Source: Beroe forskalii (lineage: Eukaryota; Ctenophora; Nuda; Beroida; Beroidae). From it: 64,000 bases of DNA. The DNA lies in NCBI GenBank assembly GCA_011033025.1, contig WFMF01000134.1, forward strand, positions 1 through 64,000, written 5' to 3'. The number at the start of each line of letters is the position of its first letter. The stretch's first letter is position 1. Both the position numbers and the translations under genes were made by a program. The notes under the pieces were generated by a model. That model made no database searches and was not told the origin of the DNA. It worked only from the letters and a program-made list of their open reading frames with translations. Below are positions 1-11,203 of this stretch, in pieces.

Positions 1-1902
1 ATGGTACTTGTCAGGGTCTCTGCAATGTCTACCCATCTGCTAAGCTTCTTGTAGCAGTAGTCTACAGACCTCCTGATGCGAGTCCTTCCAGTTTCTCTGA
101 CCTTCTGGATCACATCAGGCACACCATTGACGCCCTTCCAGGTACGGATTACGACATCTTCATCACAGGCGACTTCAACCTACCACAGATTGATTGGGAG
201 TCCCTTCAAATCGTGAGTGGAGGAACATCTGAATCAAACTTGTCAGCTCAGTGTTTGCTAAACTTCATGTCGACTCACCTGCTAAGTCAAATGGTTTCAG
301 TACCAACTAGAGGACACAACATCTTGGACCTGGTACTTTGCAACAACGACCGACTAGTTTCAGATGTCAAAGCTGAACCAACTGAAATATCGGACCAGGA
401 TGCAGTCAGCGTTCTACTGTCCTTCACTCCTGGTACTATGGAGGATCATAAGGCTTCCTATCTCGACGACATGAACTTTCGGTCTTTGGACTTCAGTAAC
501 GCAGACTTCGAAAAACTGAAAGAAATGTTCAACGAGGTTAATTGGAAGGAAATGCGAGCAACAGGCACATTCGAGGAATTCCCTGCCAAGATTACTCAAG
601 CGATTCTTGATGTGTGCCTGAAGAATGTCCCTCGTAAACGACCTCCAACTGGCAAGCCTAAGCTGTAAAATTCACTCAGAAGAAAGAAATCAAAGCTCAA
701 AAGCCATCTCTCCGCTGCTAAGTGCTCAGGCAACTTGGACCAAATCAAGCAGCTTGAAGATGAGATAGGGTTGGTATGCTACGATATCAAGGAGGCTATT
801 GTCAAGCACCTTGATCAAGGTGAGAAACGAGCAATTGAGAGGATAAAAACCAACCCGAAATATTTCTACTCCTACGCCAAGTCCTTCTCAAAGGTGAAGC
901 AGAGCATAACTACTCTCCTGAATGGTGATAAGGAACTGGTGACTGACCGGAAGGAGCTTGCCAACATTTTGCAGCAACATTTTTGCTCAGTGTTCAGCGA
1001 TCCAAACTGCCCAGACAAATCACCCCCTTCCTTCACTGTGCCGCCTCTCACCAGCCACGACACTGAGCCTGTGCTGACATTGGAGAGCATAGAGGAGGCC
1101 ATAGCTGAGATAAAGCTTGACTCTGCCCCTGGTCCCGATGGATTGCCTGCTGTTCTACTGAAGAAGTGTGCATCCAGTCTCAATACCCCAATCCATCTAC
1201 TTTGGTCTGAGTCCATGTCATCTGGCATTGTGCCAAGTTTTTATAAGAAAGGGCTTGTCACGCCACTATTCAAGAAAAAAGAAAGGTAGCAGGTGTGAAG
1301 CGGTGAACTACAGACCTGTTACCCTGACTTCCCATGTCGTCAAAGTGTATGAGAGGGTGATCAGAAAACACATGGTGGAACATCTGGAAATCAACAGTCT
1401 TCTGACTGACAAGCAGCACAGTTTCAGATCCAACAGAAGCTGTCTGACACAAATGCTCGATCACTTCGATGATATATTTGAAGGGTTTACTCGTGGTGAA
1501 GACACGGACTCCATATATCTCGACTATGCTAAGGCATTCGACAAAGTCAACTTGGATCTCCTTATCAAGAAACTGAAGAGATACGGGTTCCACAACAAGC
1601 TCATGGATTGGATCCAGTCCTTCCTTCATGACCGTGAGCAAGTTGTGGTTCTTGATGGTGTGCATTCTGATATCGCCTTAGTTCTCAGCAGTGTACCTCA
1701 AGGAAGTGTTCTAGGACCGCTGCTATTCATCCTGTTCATCAATGATTTGGAACAGGTGGTGCTTTCATCGAATGTGAGTTTCTTTGCAGATGACACAAGA
1801 GTCTCCAAGCAGATTGGTTGTTATGATGACTGTAAGCTACTGCAAGATGATTTGTTCAGAATTCTTGACTGCTCACGTGCCAATAACATGAAACTTCATG
1901 AA

Positions 1903-2874
1903 CAACAAGAATTGCGCCTGCACCGACACAATTATCGTTGTTCCCGTAGGCCGTATGCAGGCGCTTAATTTCCCTCCCCTGCGGTGCTTGATGTAACCTA
2001 AGCATCATAATAAGATAATACAAAACGCAGTCGTGATAAAGTTATAGAAGTATAAATATTGTTCGATGCGTGTGCTGCGGGCGACCACCGAGGACACGAA
2101 TTGGCACGTGCCATTTCTCCTAAAATTCTTGCGCGCGTGTTCGTTGCTGTACTCAGTTCGTTGTAGATTTCGCGCCATTTGGTTGAATTGGTTTACGTTT
2201 CGCACCAAATTGTGTCACTGTTTATTCACGCGATGTATTTTCTTGAATGTTTATACTAATTTGATATCACTTTTTATCTGATTTTCAAAATTCGTGCTTT
2301 TGTTTTCTGTTTCAATGCTGCCTCTTGTTCCAAAAAGCAATATTTGTCTTTCACAGCGAACAGTATTTCTCGCAATTAGTCGAATTCAGCAGAAATTCTA
2401 ATAGATATGCAGTTTGGTACTAAACCTAGTACAAAACGGAAGCCTTTTCCTCCAATCCACCGCCCAACTCATAACTAAGATTTTAACTTTTTAAGACACG
2501 AATTCTTCAACGGCCTAATTAAATCTAGAACTTAACATAATTTAGGAGTTCGAGCATGCGGCACGGATGGGCCAGATCAACCTATAAGATTTGACGACCG
2601 ACAGCTCCATGAATTAAGAAATTCTTTATTTTGAATATTTATGAGATATGGGGAAAGACGGAGGGACGGACGGACGGACGGAGGGACGGACGGAGGGACA
2701 TTTTTGCGACTGATATTATAAAGGAGCAATCCGGGCACTTTCCAGAAATTACAGTAGTTGTATTGCAAAACTGGACCTGATATACACATATTCTATTTCT
2801 CACCCTCCCAGACCACGATCTCTGCCAACCCTCCTATTTGCCTTTTTGTATTCACAAAAAGGCCAATGGGGAGG
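1903..2874. mobile_element. Unclassified 970-bp insertion inside the CR1-like LINE
   Basis: The LINE protein reads ...NNMKLHE up to 1902 and continues KFELLNHF... from about 2878, so the 970 bp between are a later insertion. The segment has no protein of its own that I recognise. It contains a GGAC/GGAG tetranucleotide run at about 2655-2699. A TCCCTCCCC near 1971 faces GGGGAGGGA at 2868-2876, but whether these are true terminal repeats is unclear because about 70 bp of non-LINE sequence lies outside the left one. The exact ends are inferred from protein homology only. Confidence 0.6.
2655..2699. repeat. GGAC/GGAG tetranucleotide microsatellite
   Basis: Short imperfect tandem run of GGAC with GGAG variants inside the insertion in the LINE. 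The purine bias is strand-specific. No function can be assigned. Confidence 0.8.
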
Positions 2875-3626
2875 GAAAAAATTTGAGCTACTAAATCACT
2901 TTAATAACAAAAAAAGCTTTTCCCTGGAGCTCCCTTTCTTTGTTGAAGCGCTGCAGTACAAGGTGTCAAACGAGGAAGTGCTTTATCCTGTCGAGAATGT
3001 TCGAGATCTCGGTGTCCAGGTAGCAAGCGATCTAAGCTGGTCGAGACACATAACAAGTATGGTAACCAAGGCGAGGAGCACGCTGTCTTGGGTGTTCAGT
3101 GTCTTTAAAACTCGCGACAGTTTTGTGTTGACCACGTTGTACAAGTCACTGGTGAGAAGTACACTCGAATACTGCTGTCCATTGTGGAACCCAAGCAAGG
3201 TGTCTGATATCCAGCTGATTGAAGGAGTCCAAAGGACCTTCACTAGTCGGGTATATGGCCTACATCATCTGAACTATTGGGAGAGACTGACAAAGCTTAA
3301 CTTGATGTCACTGCAACGCAGACGGGAAAGGTATATCATCCTTATGATGTGGAAGATTCTCCATCAAGTTGTTCCAAACTGCTGTAACATAAAGTTCAAC
3401 ATGACATCTAGGTATGGTGTAGTGGCACTTATTCCTCCCTTGTCTAGGTCAAGCTCATTGCAGTCTTGGGTCCAAAACTGTGGAACAAAGTACCGAGCAA
3501 TATTAAAGCAGTCGATTACTTTGACACGTTTAAAACACACTTGTCGAATTACATTGCTTTGATACCGGACAATCCTCCGGTCGCTGGATACTGCTGCAAC
3601 TGGTCTAACTCTCTGGTAGGCCCACC

Positions 3627-4018
3627 GACAAGTGCGCACTTCAGATGCTGAAAACAACAACTGCGCACATCGCAGCACAGCCAAGTCAGAATCTAATCCA
3701 AACTACAACAAACGACATGTGGGCCCAATGTTTCTAGTGGAGACTTTGAGTGATCTTGAAGCGTCTCTTGGCGATATCTTAGATATGCATGTCTACTTGG
3801 TTAGGTTATCACTGGCCAGATGGCTTCACCTACAACTTCCGGAAGGAGAGAATTGCATAAAAACGCAAGTATTGGCAGTAAAACCTGAGCTGATCCCAGA
3901 GCTGAATCTTTGAATGTGCGCACTTGTCGTTTCAGATGCAGAGGATTTACCGATTGGGCTACTCCCCAAATTTTCCCACGCTACCCAGTCAATTTTTGAG
4001 CTCCCATGTGCGCAGTTG
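3627..4018. repeat. Two interleaved 13-bp inverted-repeat pairs (TGCGCA core)
   Basis: GACAAGTGCGCAC (3627-3639) is matched in inverse by GTGCGCACTTGTC (3916-3928). CAACTGCGCACAT (3658-3670) is matched in inverse by ATGTGCGCAGTTG (4006-4018). The pairs interleave rather than nest. The segment follows directly on the LINE C-terminus and may be a small TIR element inserted at its 3' end. No coding capacity was recognised. Confidence 0.5.
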
Positions 4019-4081
4019 TCCGGCAGCCCTCTGGTAGACTACTCACCATCGTGGTGGTCGGAACTCTGATGACCCTACGAC

Positions 4082-4237
4082 TCAACGAAAACTCAACCAA
4101 GTTACCAAGTCAGTTACCTTATTCAAAATACTAGTTATTGGCCACACTTTCAGGTCATATGTTTCTTCTATGGACACCTGTGTGGGTCGGTCATTCCATA
4201 GCATAAGTGACGACGAAATTGATTCTCTACTATTCAT
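4082..4237 (-). pseudogene. N-terminal fragment of a Polinton-like capsid protein
   Basis: A 51-codon frame starts with an ATG at 4237-4235 and overlaps the stop of the preceding 114-codon gene in an ATGA tetranucleotide. Its middle part (PTQVSIEETYDL) resembles the start of the F54H12.2-like proteins of Polinton/Maverick elements and adintoviruses, which I associate with the major capsid protein. The frame is lost after about 50 residues, where LINE-side repeats begin, so only the N-terminus survives. The family call rests on a short match plus gene order. Confidence 0.45.
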
Positions 4238-4578
4238 AAACTTCGCCATTTCTTTTGTTTCTTATGTCCTCGATGAATAACTTTCTTTGACAACTTTTGA
4301 GTACCTCTATTAGTGAGTTCTTCAGCTCCACGTTTCACACCAGTCGTAATGAGTTCTTTTCCAGCAGCAATTGCATGTGGTTTGGCGATTTTCGCTGCCC
4401 CTTTTATAGCCGTTCCAATCAGAGGAAGTGCCTTTTTGAAGAGACCACCTAAAACAGAGCCAAGACCCTCACCTGACTGCTGAGAATAAATATAACGATC
4501 CATATCAGCCCCACGACCATTTTGATTGATTGAGTCGAAGGCCAGGGTCCTTAGGTTTTCAGAATTGTAAAACTCCAT
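4234..4578 (-). CDS. Small glycine-rich Polinton/adintovirus-like virion-associated protein
   Basis: A 114-residue intact ORF. After a polar N-terminus it has a glycine-rich hydrophobic stretch (GEGLGSVLGGLFKKALPLIG) at about residues 36-55, an alanine-rich helix, and a very basic tail with RGHKKQKKW. This is the layout of the small minor-capsid (pVI/pX-like) proteins found beside capsid genes in Polintons. Its stop overlaps the next start by four bases (ATGA), a coupling typical of compact viral operons and unlike host genes. It stands between two other capsid-type fragments on the same strand. It is probably a relic, because both neighbours are broken. Confidence 0.6.
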   Translation of the reverse strand: MEFYNSENLRTLAFDSINQNGRGADMDRYIYSQQSGEGLGSVLGGLFKKALPLIGTAIKGAAKIAKPHAIAAGKELITTGVKRGAEELTNRGTQKLSKKVIHRGHKKQKKWRSL

Positions 4579-4599
4579 GTTTCGTTATGATGTAACTTT

Positions 4600-5049
4600 T
4601 GGTCCTTTTATAGGCTTTGTTTTGAGAGTGATGATTGTTTTGAACCGCGGATCAAATTTAAGGAGGTGACCATCAATGTCTCTAATTTCAAGTTAAATCT
4701 TGGAAAATTCACGTACATCTATAGGGACATAGTTTGGGTAAGCAAATTCATGGTAAGACCAATCTGGCCTCATGCTTATCGGTAGCATCGACAAAAGACG
4801 AGACAGTTTGCCATTGATATTTAAAGAGTTCTCCACAATGTTTACATAGAGAAATGCTGGTTTTAGATTTTGAGTGAAGTCAACATTCTTAATAGTCTGA
4901 TATTGAATATATTCATCAAATGACTTTGTCACACCAACCAAGGCCCATGGTGTGTCAGATCCATCAGTTGGGATTTCTATTATGTGTTTTGCATACCTCG
5001 AAAAAATATTTTTTGCATGTATCCTGAGTTTAAAATCACAAAACTGCAT
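4600..5049 (-). pseudogene. Polinton-like capsid-associated (penton-type) protein, C-terminal part, broken
   Basis: A 118-codon frame runs from 5049 to an in-frame TAA at 4695-4693. The same frame stays open for about 30 further codons to near 4600, so the stop looks like a later inactivating change. Recognisable features are FLYVNIVENS and PNYVPIDVREF, which fit the end of the jelly-roll protein that precedes the small glycine-rich gene in Polinton-like elements. No upstream part, polymerase, integrase, ATPase or protease is present nearby, so only a fragment of the element remains. It sits on the minus strand, the same as the surrounding Sec24 gene, in its intron. Confidence 0.5.
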
Positions 5050-5050
5050 T

Positions 5051-5418
5051 TTTGCGCAGGCAAAAAATTATTCACAGGTGCACGAAATCAATTTCAAAAT
5101 TTCCTCTCAGCAGCATCCTAAAAGCATTGTATTCGCTCTGTGTAGTGCACTTCTGCTGTTTGAAATTTGTTAATTACGAGCTATAAACCTACGTGCATTG
5201 ATACAAGCAGATCTTTGAGATTGTGTTTGACGTAGCAGATTTTCTAAAATGAGGCTGTGTGTGAAGTGGCAGAAGCGAATCATAAGATTAAGATTTTATT
5301 AAGGTTACAGAAACCTACACCTGATGGAGTTGTAATGGTAACTTTTCGCTTTCCCGTTTTTCACCATAAGTTTACCATAACTTGTAAAATTTAGGTTTGG
5401 TACAGCAGTAAGACTTAC
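5051..5418. other. Sec24 intron, no feature seen
   Basis: AT-rich intronic DNA between the Polinton relic and Sec24 exon 4. No ORF or repeat was recognised. Confidence 0.6.
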
Positions 5419-5568
5419 CATCATGGCAGGCTGGGTGAGGTTAGGATTGAGGTTGTAGAAGTGCAGCTGGGTGTTGTACGTGATAAAACCAACTCTCACT
5501 GGACTACTGGAGTCAGGGTTCTCTCTGGGTAGGTTCTTCAGCACAGCCGCTATGTTAGATGTCAGAGC
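5419..5568 (-). CDS. SEC24: Sec24 exon 4 (trunk domain)
   Basis: A 150-bp, phase 0-0 exon, with acceptor CATTCCAG before 5568 and donor GTAAGT after 5419. It encodes 50 residues of the Sec24 trunk domain, including NLPREN, VRVGFITYNTQLHFYN and QPAMM, which match the vertebrate Sec24C/D segment directly after the part encoded by exon 3. The phase matches exon 3 exactly (both phase 0), although the two exons are 27 kb apart. The following exons (rest of the trunk, beta-sandwich, helical and gelsolin domains) are not in the window. The acceptor and exon start are also present in a duplicated copy just upstream (5569-5623). Confidence 0.93.
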
Positions 5569-5640
5569 CTGGAATGGAGGTCATGTTAGACGTAAGAATT
5601 GAGAGGATGTTAGATGTCAGAGCCTGCGACAGAGGTCATG
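5514..5640. repeat. 55-bp tandem duplication spanning a splice acceptor
   Basis: The sequence around the exon 4 acceptor, reading GGCTCTGACATCTAACAT on the minus strand, is repeated 55 bp upstream. A second AG acceptor lies before 5623. The two copies differ at a few bases (for example ATTCCAG against GTCGCAG). Using the upstream acceptor would add 55 nt and break the frame. Confidence 0.85.
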
Positions 5641-7453
5641 TTAGACGATTGAATTGAGAGGGTTTGATAGAATTGGTTATTATAGAGAGATTTGGGGAGG
5701 TGTTATGATACATTACTTCAACAAACTTGGGTAATGAGATAAAATGAACAGGTGCAGGAACACCGATTCATTTTGAGTCATGAGTAAGATGCATGAAGAT
5801 TCTTCATTGAAGAAGAAATTGGATATGCTTCCGAGGTAGCAGACATCGGATGGAATAAATGTCTATTATGATATCATGAGTGGGGTTATTGTGAACAAAG
5901 GACGATTCTCTATATTGGCCTCATTGCATAATGCATGTAATGATGACGTAATTTAGCTGTAAATGGACACTGATGTTTGATTTCTATCACGAATAATGAC
6001 TGGTAAGTGGTTTAATCAATAGGTGTCCTTAACAGATTTTATGTAGATTGGAGAGACTCACTGCTTGCCAGATTAACTCGACAAGCATGTAATCACGTGT
6101 ATATTGCACAAAGCAAGCTATATTACATGGCTCATAGGCCCTTATTTGCAACCATATACATCGGGATGGATCCTATAACCCCATGTTATGTGGTCATTTC
6201 CGACCCTTTAAGCTGTGTTAACAGTGATGACTCCGACGTAGATTCAATATATTTTTTTTTTTGGTGCAAAATCCACGGACCACCACATCACCTTGCGGAG
6301 TGGGTGGCAACTCTCAACAGCAGAGAGTTCTACTGGGACCCACCTGGTTGCACTACTAGCAGGCTAGTAACCTCTTACCTGGTACCAGGTGGTGTTACTC
6401 CAGGAGTAACAAATGGTCGGGGGCGCCCCTCCGAAGATTGACTACCTTGTTCCCTGTGGTAAGACCAAGAGGAAAATGACTCTCTAACCTAGTGTTCTGT
6501 GGACATGCCACTGGTTGAGTTTGTGCATAGTCAATGATATTGGGGAAAAGAGTGGTGTGGACTTAAAGTAGCAGTTAGTTAAAGACATAGAGTCATCGTT
6601 AGGGAGTGATAAGAGCTTGGATTTGATGATCTCTCAGGATCGATGTAGATAACAATTTACTCATTTTTATCACGATGACGTATAATTATGGTGAAAGTGT
6701 TATTTATGGCAGTTAAAGTGGCAGTTGAAGGTGATGAAAAATTAACATATAGTACATTTAATATTGGCTTAATATGTTCATTATGTCACTATAATAACAT
6801 GTGGTGAGTTTGGGCGTGTAAATTTCATGTATTACCGACTAATTAGATAAAGTAATTTGCGCCCCACACAGAGATGCAGCACCCGCTCTCTATGCGTGTA
6901 GTGTTTACTTTATGATTCACTGTTTGTACGGGTTTGTATGCATATATGTTTGTTCTGTTTCACGCTGTTCGAAACATATCGTTCATTTCTTACTCTTTAG
7001 ACAATTGAATAATTGTCCTCAAAAGTTTCCACTCATTTTGTGAGAAGTTTATACCTTAATTAGGCAATTAAAATCTTACAATAATGAGTAAACTGTACAG
7101 TCTATACCTATTTGATTGCGTATTGTTATAGTGTTATTCGTTACAAAGCATTGTCGTGTTTGCTGCAGCTGTCAGTTTAATCATGTTTAATCTCGTTCGT
7201 ATTTCTATACTACTACCCTGATAAATTTTGACGTCATCATTGCAAATAAAAGAACAATAAGATAGTGTAGAATAGTTCATTATCATCGTACCATTTCCAT
7301 GTTACAATTACATTACCTAATAAGCTAATACATGACTTCTGCGGGGTGACAGCCACCTAAGTAAGTTATTTCTCTAGTAATCTGGTAATTAAAGTATCTG
7401 ACTTGAAAAACCTGTTCCATATAAACTCTTATCGACTTATATATCCAATATAG
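5641..7453. other. Sec24 giant intron: mostly featureless, with a shared repeat word at 6168
   Basis: About 1.8 kb of AT-rich intron. At about 6171-6192 the words GGATCCTATAACCCCATG occur, and these are also found inside the 888-bp repeats at 15.6 and 23.6 kb, so 6.1-6.5 kb probably contains a diverged relative of that repeat. The region 6260-6460 is more GC-rich and may be part of it. I see no credible gene in the rest. Confidence 0.5.
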
Positions 7454-7946
7454 GAATTATTTATTGGTCGTCCCTATGGTCGGTCAGATGAGGAGTTGAT
7501 GATTCAAGAAAATGAATGGTGCAAATGTAATAGTTGCAATGTGCGATGTGCGGCCAAAGAAGCGGTTTGCTGTCAAGATAAGCCTGAATATTCAGAATTC
7601 GTAGAATTAGGACAATGTATTACTGACCAGAGCTTTTTTCAGACTCAGCTTTTATCTGAAGAATGAAGATGGCCTTCAATATAACAGACTTATCATTGCG
7701 TCTGTGATAAAAGACGCCTCTTCCAGAAATACTTTCTTGAGTAAACCGTTTGACAACACCCTCAAAAGACACATATGCTATCGAAATTTTGTCGCATTTA
7801 CTAATGGGGGTCAACCAATGGGACGGCATAATTGCGTTGTTTTGCCACGGTGTGTTGTAAATAAGATACGAGAAGCATATCCTGATCCACAGGGAAACTA
7901 CACTGGTTACGTTGACCCAGCTGAAACCGATGAAAATGACTGTTAA
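7454..7946 (+). pseudogene. P2X7-type C-terminal cysteine-rich domain fragment
   Basis: After an AG at 7452-7453, a frame encodes IGRPYGRSDEEL and then the cysteine-rich WCKCNSCNVRC...AVCCQD block and GQCIT. From 7704 (frame +1) come the typical LKRHICYRNFVAF, VVLPRCVVNKIRE and DPQGNYTGY, ending at TAA 7944-7946. This is the intracellular zinc-binding domain of the P2X7 receptor, which is also found alone in many invertebrate proteins. The two halves are in different frames, shifted within a T-run near 7630-7640. This means either a frameshift mutation or a homopolymer error. No P2X channel part is visible. It lies antisense within the Sec24 intron and could be an exon of a nested gene or a retrocopy. 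Confidence 0.75.
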
Positions 7947-7949
7947 TTA

Positions 7950-9419
7950 GGGTATTTAATTGCATAAAACTGTATAATTCACTGTTTGTCAAACAAGTAA
8001 TTCATAATTTTCATAATTATGTGAGTAATCAATGTGAAATAGTTTGTAGACCGCAGTTGATATTGAATTAGTACCGGTGTATGTGTCACATTTAAAGGTG
8101 CAGTCCGGGATATTAACAACTTTAGCTAAATCGGTAGTAGGGCGTGAATAAACAACATGTAGCGGGGTCTCGCGCGTCGAAACTAATTAGATCATGCTAA
8201 AATTAGCGTATCAAATTACACCCACAGACGCTTGAGCAGCGTCCCGGCATGGCACGCAATATGAATTACATTGCAACAGCAACACAATTAGGGTCAGTTG
8301 CTAACTGACATTTGGAAGATTGAAAAACACACCGATGATTGGTATTAGTGCAGTATAGAGTCACAGTCTTAACAATATATCTTTGTTTTAGCAGCACAGT
8401 CATTATAGTTTGGTGTCAAAAAGCTGTTAATTAATGATAGCAGACTGTTGTCAGAGGGTTGCTACCAGGCTCCAGTGAACGGTGAAACGACAAATGTATA
8501 GTGGACCAGTCTTTTTTAAGTAAGTAAGTAAAGAGCATTTCTGCTTCAGGATAGTATCAATTCAAATACGGCAAAATCAAAGTTCTGATCAGGCTGGTTA
8601 GTTAATAAATATGTACTTATATTGATGCTTTGATTTTTCTATGTATCAGGTCTTGGCACAGTAAATATAACAATGGATTACAATAAAGCTTTCCTGATAA
8701 AACAGTAGTACTGTCAAGTGTCAGTAGACATCAGGATACTGCTCTGATTATAGTCAAACTTTGATAACGGGCCGGTGTTAGTGACTGAATAACCTGCTTT
8801 CAGAAAATCTTGATAAATCAGACTGTCAGAGCAGCCTTGTTTCAAGGGCACAACAAGCCGGATTCAAATTTTACCGAATCTGGGCTATTAAGTTTCACGA
8901 TAGACTATGTTTTTACAGTAGACATGAGGCATTTGAAGTGCTTGAATGGTTTTATGGCTGAACTGTGGCAAATTTAACTGAAAAAGGATATTCATCTACT
9001 TGAATTTAGATTTAAAAGTATAGTTGGCAAGATATAATTTCAGAAAAGTTTGAGGAAATGGAAACATTGGGTAGATATGTGAATAAGAGCAGTAGCCCTA
9101 TCAAAAAGAAGCTCGGGAAAATTGCCTGAAATACTTCATTGGGATCTAATTAGTGGGTTCTACAAAAAGTAAGTAAATTGCATGTAACAAGTGACAACAA
9201 TCACACAACTGTCTATGTTTGTGTAATGACTGAAACAACACTGATAAAACAAGAAACAGTGTAGAGTGGTAAAATAACAACGAGACTACACGCAAATACA
9301 TGAAATATAAGCTGAGTGTAGCGGCGGATGCTGCTCAAGGATCACACGCGAACTTCAGTGGCCAATTAGACGATGATACGATTATTTTCACTGAATTCCG
9401 TTTGTAGATTAATGTTGGG
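7950..9419. other. Sec24 giant intron, no gene seen
   Basis: AT-rich non-coding DNA with only short frames. A minor (TAAG) run lies near 8517-8530. Nothing else recognised. Confidence 0.5.
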
Positions 9420-9965
9420 CATCATACTAATGACTTGTGGCGGAAAATTTAGGAATTTTAATTTTTTCCGTATTCCCCGGTTTCACCCTTTTAAAGTTTT
9501 TTGATAATGATACACACCCAAAGGGGCTGCATCTTTAAAAACGGAAATGTTTAGAGGCGCTTAATTGGGTAATCAAAATTAAAGCCCCCAAAATATGATT
9601 TGGGCCTGGGCCTTTACGAACGGGTTACAAAAATTTTTATTTTTTGGGGTTGGGCGGGGAAAAAATTAAAGGAAGTAAATTTTACTTCAAAACTCACCAT
9701 AAAGTGGTTAATTTGCATCCCCCAAAAAATTTTTTGGGTTTTATTTTCTTTTCAAGTAGAGCCTGATATTTATGAAAAAACCATATGGGAAAGGGAATTG
9801 GTAAAAGGGGAAAAATTTTTAACTCAGTTTTTTTTCAAAGGATTATTTAAAAAAAAAAACTCCCTAAGTTATGGGGGAAAATTTAAAAAATACTTTAAGA
9901 TTTTTTTAAAAAACCGGTTTGAGCCCACAAAGCAGGAAATTTCCCAAATTTTAAAATTTTTTTGA
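9420..9965. other. Tract of inflated homopolymers, probably low-quality sequence
   Basis: Runs of A, T, G and C of 4-9 bases follow each other almost without mixed sequence, unlike the flanks. The 121-codon frame inside (9600-9965) is rich in F, K and W and resembles nothing. The pattern is that of poor base calling rather than biology. Confidence 0.6.
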
Positions 9966-10472
9966 CACAACCGGAATAAAGAATTGGTGATTAGAAATTA
10001 TCAAAATCATTACACTGAACATTTTTAATTGAATTATTACGCTTGAAATAACATAATACGCCTATAAATAAATAAAGCACATTAGCCCCCAATAATTATA
10101 TTACGTATTTCTAAAGAAAGGAAGAATAGGGAATAGGTAGGTACCATATATTGTACAATGGTATTATTGTTTCGTTTTGCCTTTTAATTTCTTATAGTAC
10201 GGCCTTGCCTCATTTGAATGAAAATGTCATGGGGAGACGAATAAAGCGACAAAGTATGATGTTATAAATTTCATAGCGAAATGTCGGTGCAGCAATTGCA
10301 GAAGTGGCGTTTCGGGTGCGTTCGACTACCATGTTCACATTTGGAAATTTTGATTTCAATTGTACGGGAGATTGATGTTCCCAATATTACCTAATTGGAT
10401 GAGCATAGTATAGTGTGTATTGATTGAATATCTTATTAACAATAAGGATTTCAGTATGTATATACCTTTATT
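9966..10472. other. Sec24 giant intron, no feature seen
   Basis: AT-rich, only short frames. No repeat recognised within this stretch. Confidence 0.5.
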
Positions 10473-11203
10473 TAGGAAATTAAGCATCTTAAAAATTAAG
10501 CTTTACATGTCATTAAGCACCATGAAATTAGGCCCTTTTGAGAGGTCTGGTGCTTAATTACATGTTGGCGTAATTAAATGTAGGCTTCATTTCATGAAGC
10601 TTAATGCAATAAGTTTTCATAATGTATTCAAATTACACGCAATTTTTCTACATTTTCTAAGTGATGAATTACACTCCTGTAAGTTTTCTGTAGAACAGTT
10701 CAAGCCCCCTCCGATCACACATGGAGGGCTGGAAATCAAGAGACAGGTCAAAAGCTGAATGGTCACTTGTAGAAAAGGCTAAGTTTTTGGTGCCCGTGCT
10801 TACGTCACGATAACTACAGCTTCGAAAGATCTGACACGGATGATTCGAAAGCTATACTGAGAGGAGACTACGCATCAAGGACGGGGAGCAAGATGCAGAT
10901 GACGATGAATTGGAGGATGCAGAACCAATTCTTTTGGATGCTGTAGACGATGAGATGGTGGCTGAAGACAAAAAAAAATTGATTTGTTCCATTATTATTT
11001 CGATTCTGTACTTTGATCATTGCTTTACATTATCACTGAAATTGAAAATGTAGCAAAATATCGAACATTTTATGCCATTTTGAATCCCAAAATTAATTGA
11101 AAATTGAGGTATTCAAAAATTAAGCCAGCACGTCATTAATCACCATGAAATTAGGCCCTTTTAGAAGCATTGGTGCTTAATTTTCTGAGTGCTTAATTTC
11201 CTA
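10473..11203. mobile_element. Relic DNA transposon with TAGGAAATTAAGCA terminal inverted repeats
   Basis: TAGGAAATTAAGCA at 10473-10486 is perfectly inverted at 11190-11203. A further 10 bp outward (ATACCTT...) also pairs imperfectly. Subterminal direct copies of a block containing CACCATGAAATTAGGCCCTT occur near 10520 and 11142, as expected for transposase-binding repeats. The middle (about 10740-11000) has a more balanced composition and a short acidic frame (DDDELEDAE) that could be the end of a transposase, but stops break it and I cannot name the family. No clear target-site duplication was seen. Confidence 0.65.

Larger units (their letters stand above)
3..3651 (+). pseudogene. CR1/Jockey-group non-LTR retrotransposon, decayed and interrupted
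   Basis: A LINE polyprotein can be followed in pieces. Positions 3-668 encode the end of an APE-type endonuclease domain, with GDFNLPQIDW and RGHNILDLVLCN visible. An in-frame TAA at 666-668 separates this from 669-1289, which holds the linker and start of the reverse transcriptase (SAPGPDGLPAVLLKK). A one-base shift in an A-run near 1275-1285 moves the frame. The palm motifs follow: YLDYAKAFDKVN, VPQGSVLGPLLFILFINDL and FFADDT. The protein breaks at about 1902 and resumes at about 2875. It then runs through the C-terminal region (YKSLVRSTLEYCCPLWNP), with another frameshift near 3450-3465, and ends near 3651. The stop, two frameshifts and a 970-bp insertion make it dead. It is 5'-truncated by the window edge. 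It lies in sense on the plus strand, inside or beyond the next Sec24 intron. Confidence 0.93.

Noticed and set aside
3632-3913. 93-codon plus ORF after the LINE
   Set aside because: No homology, and it spans the inverted-repeat segment at the LINE end; likely chance.
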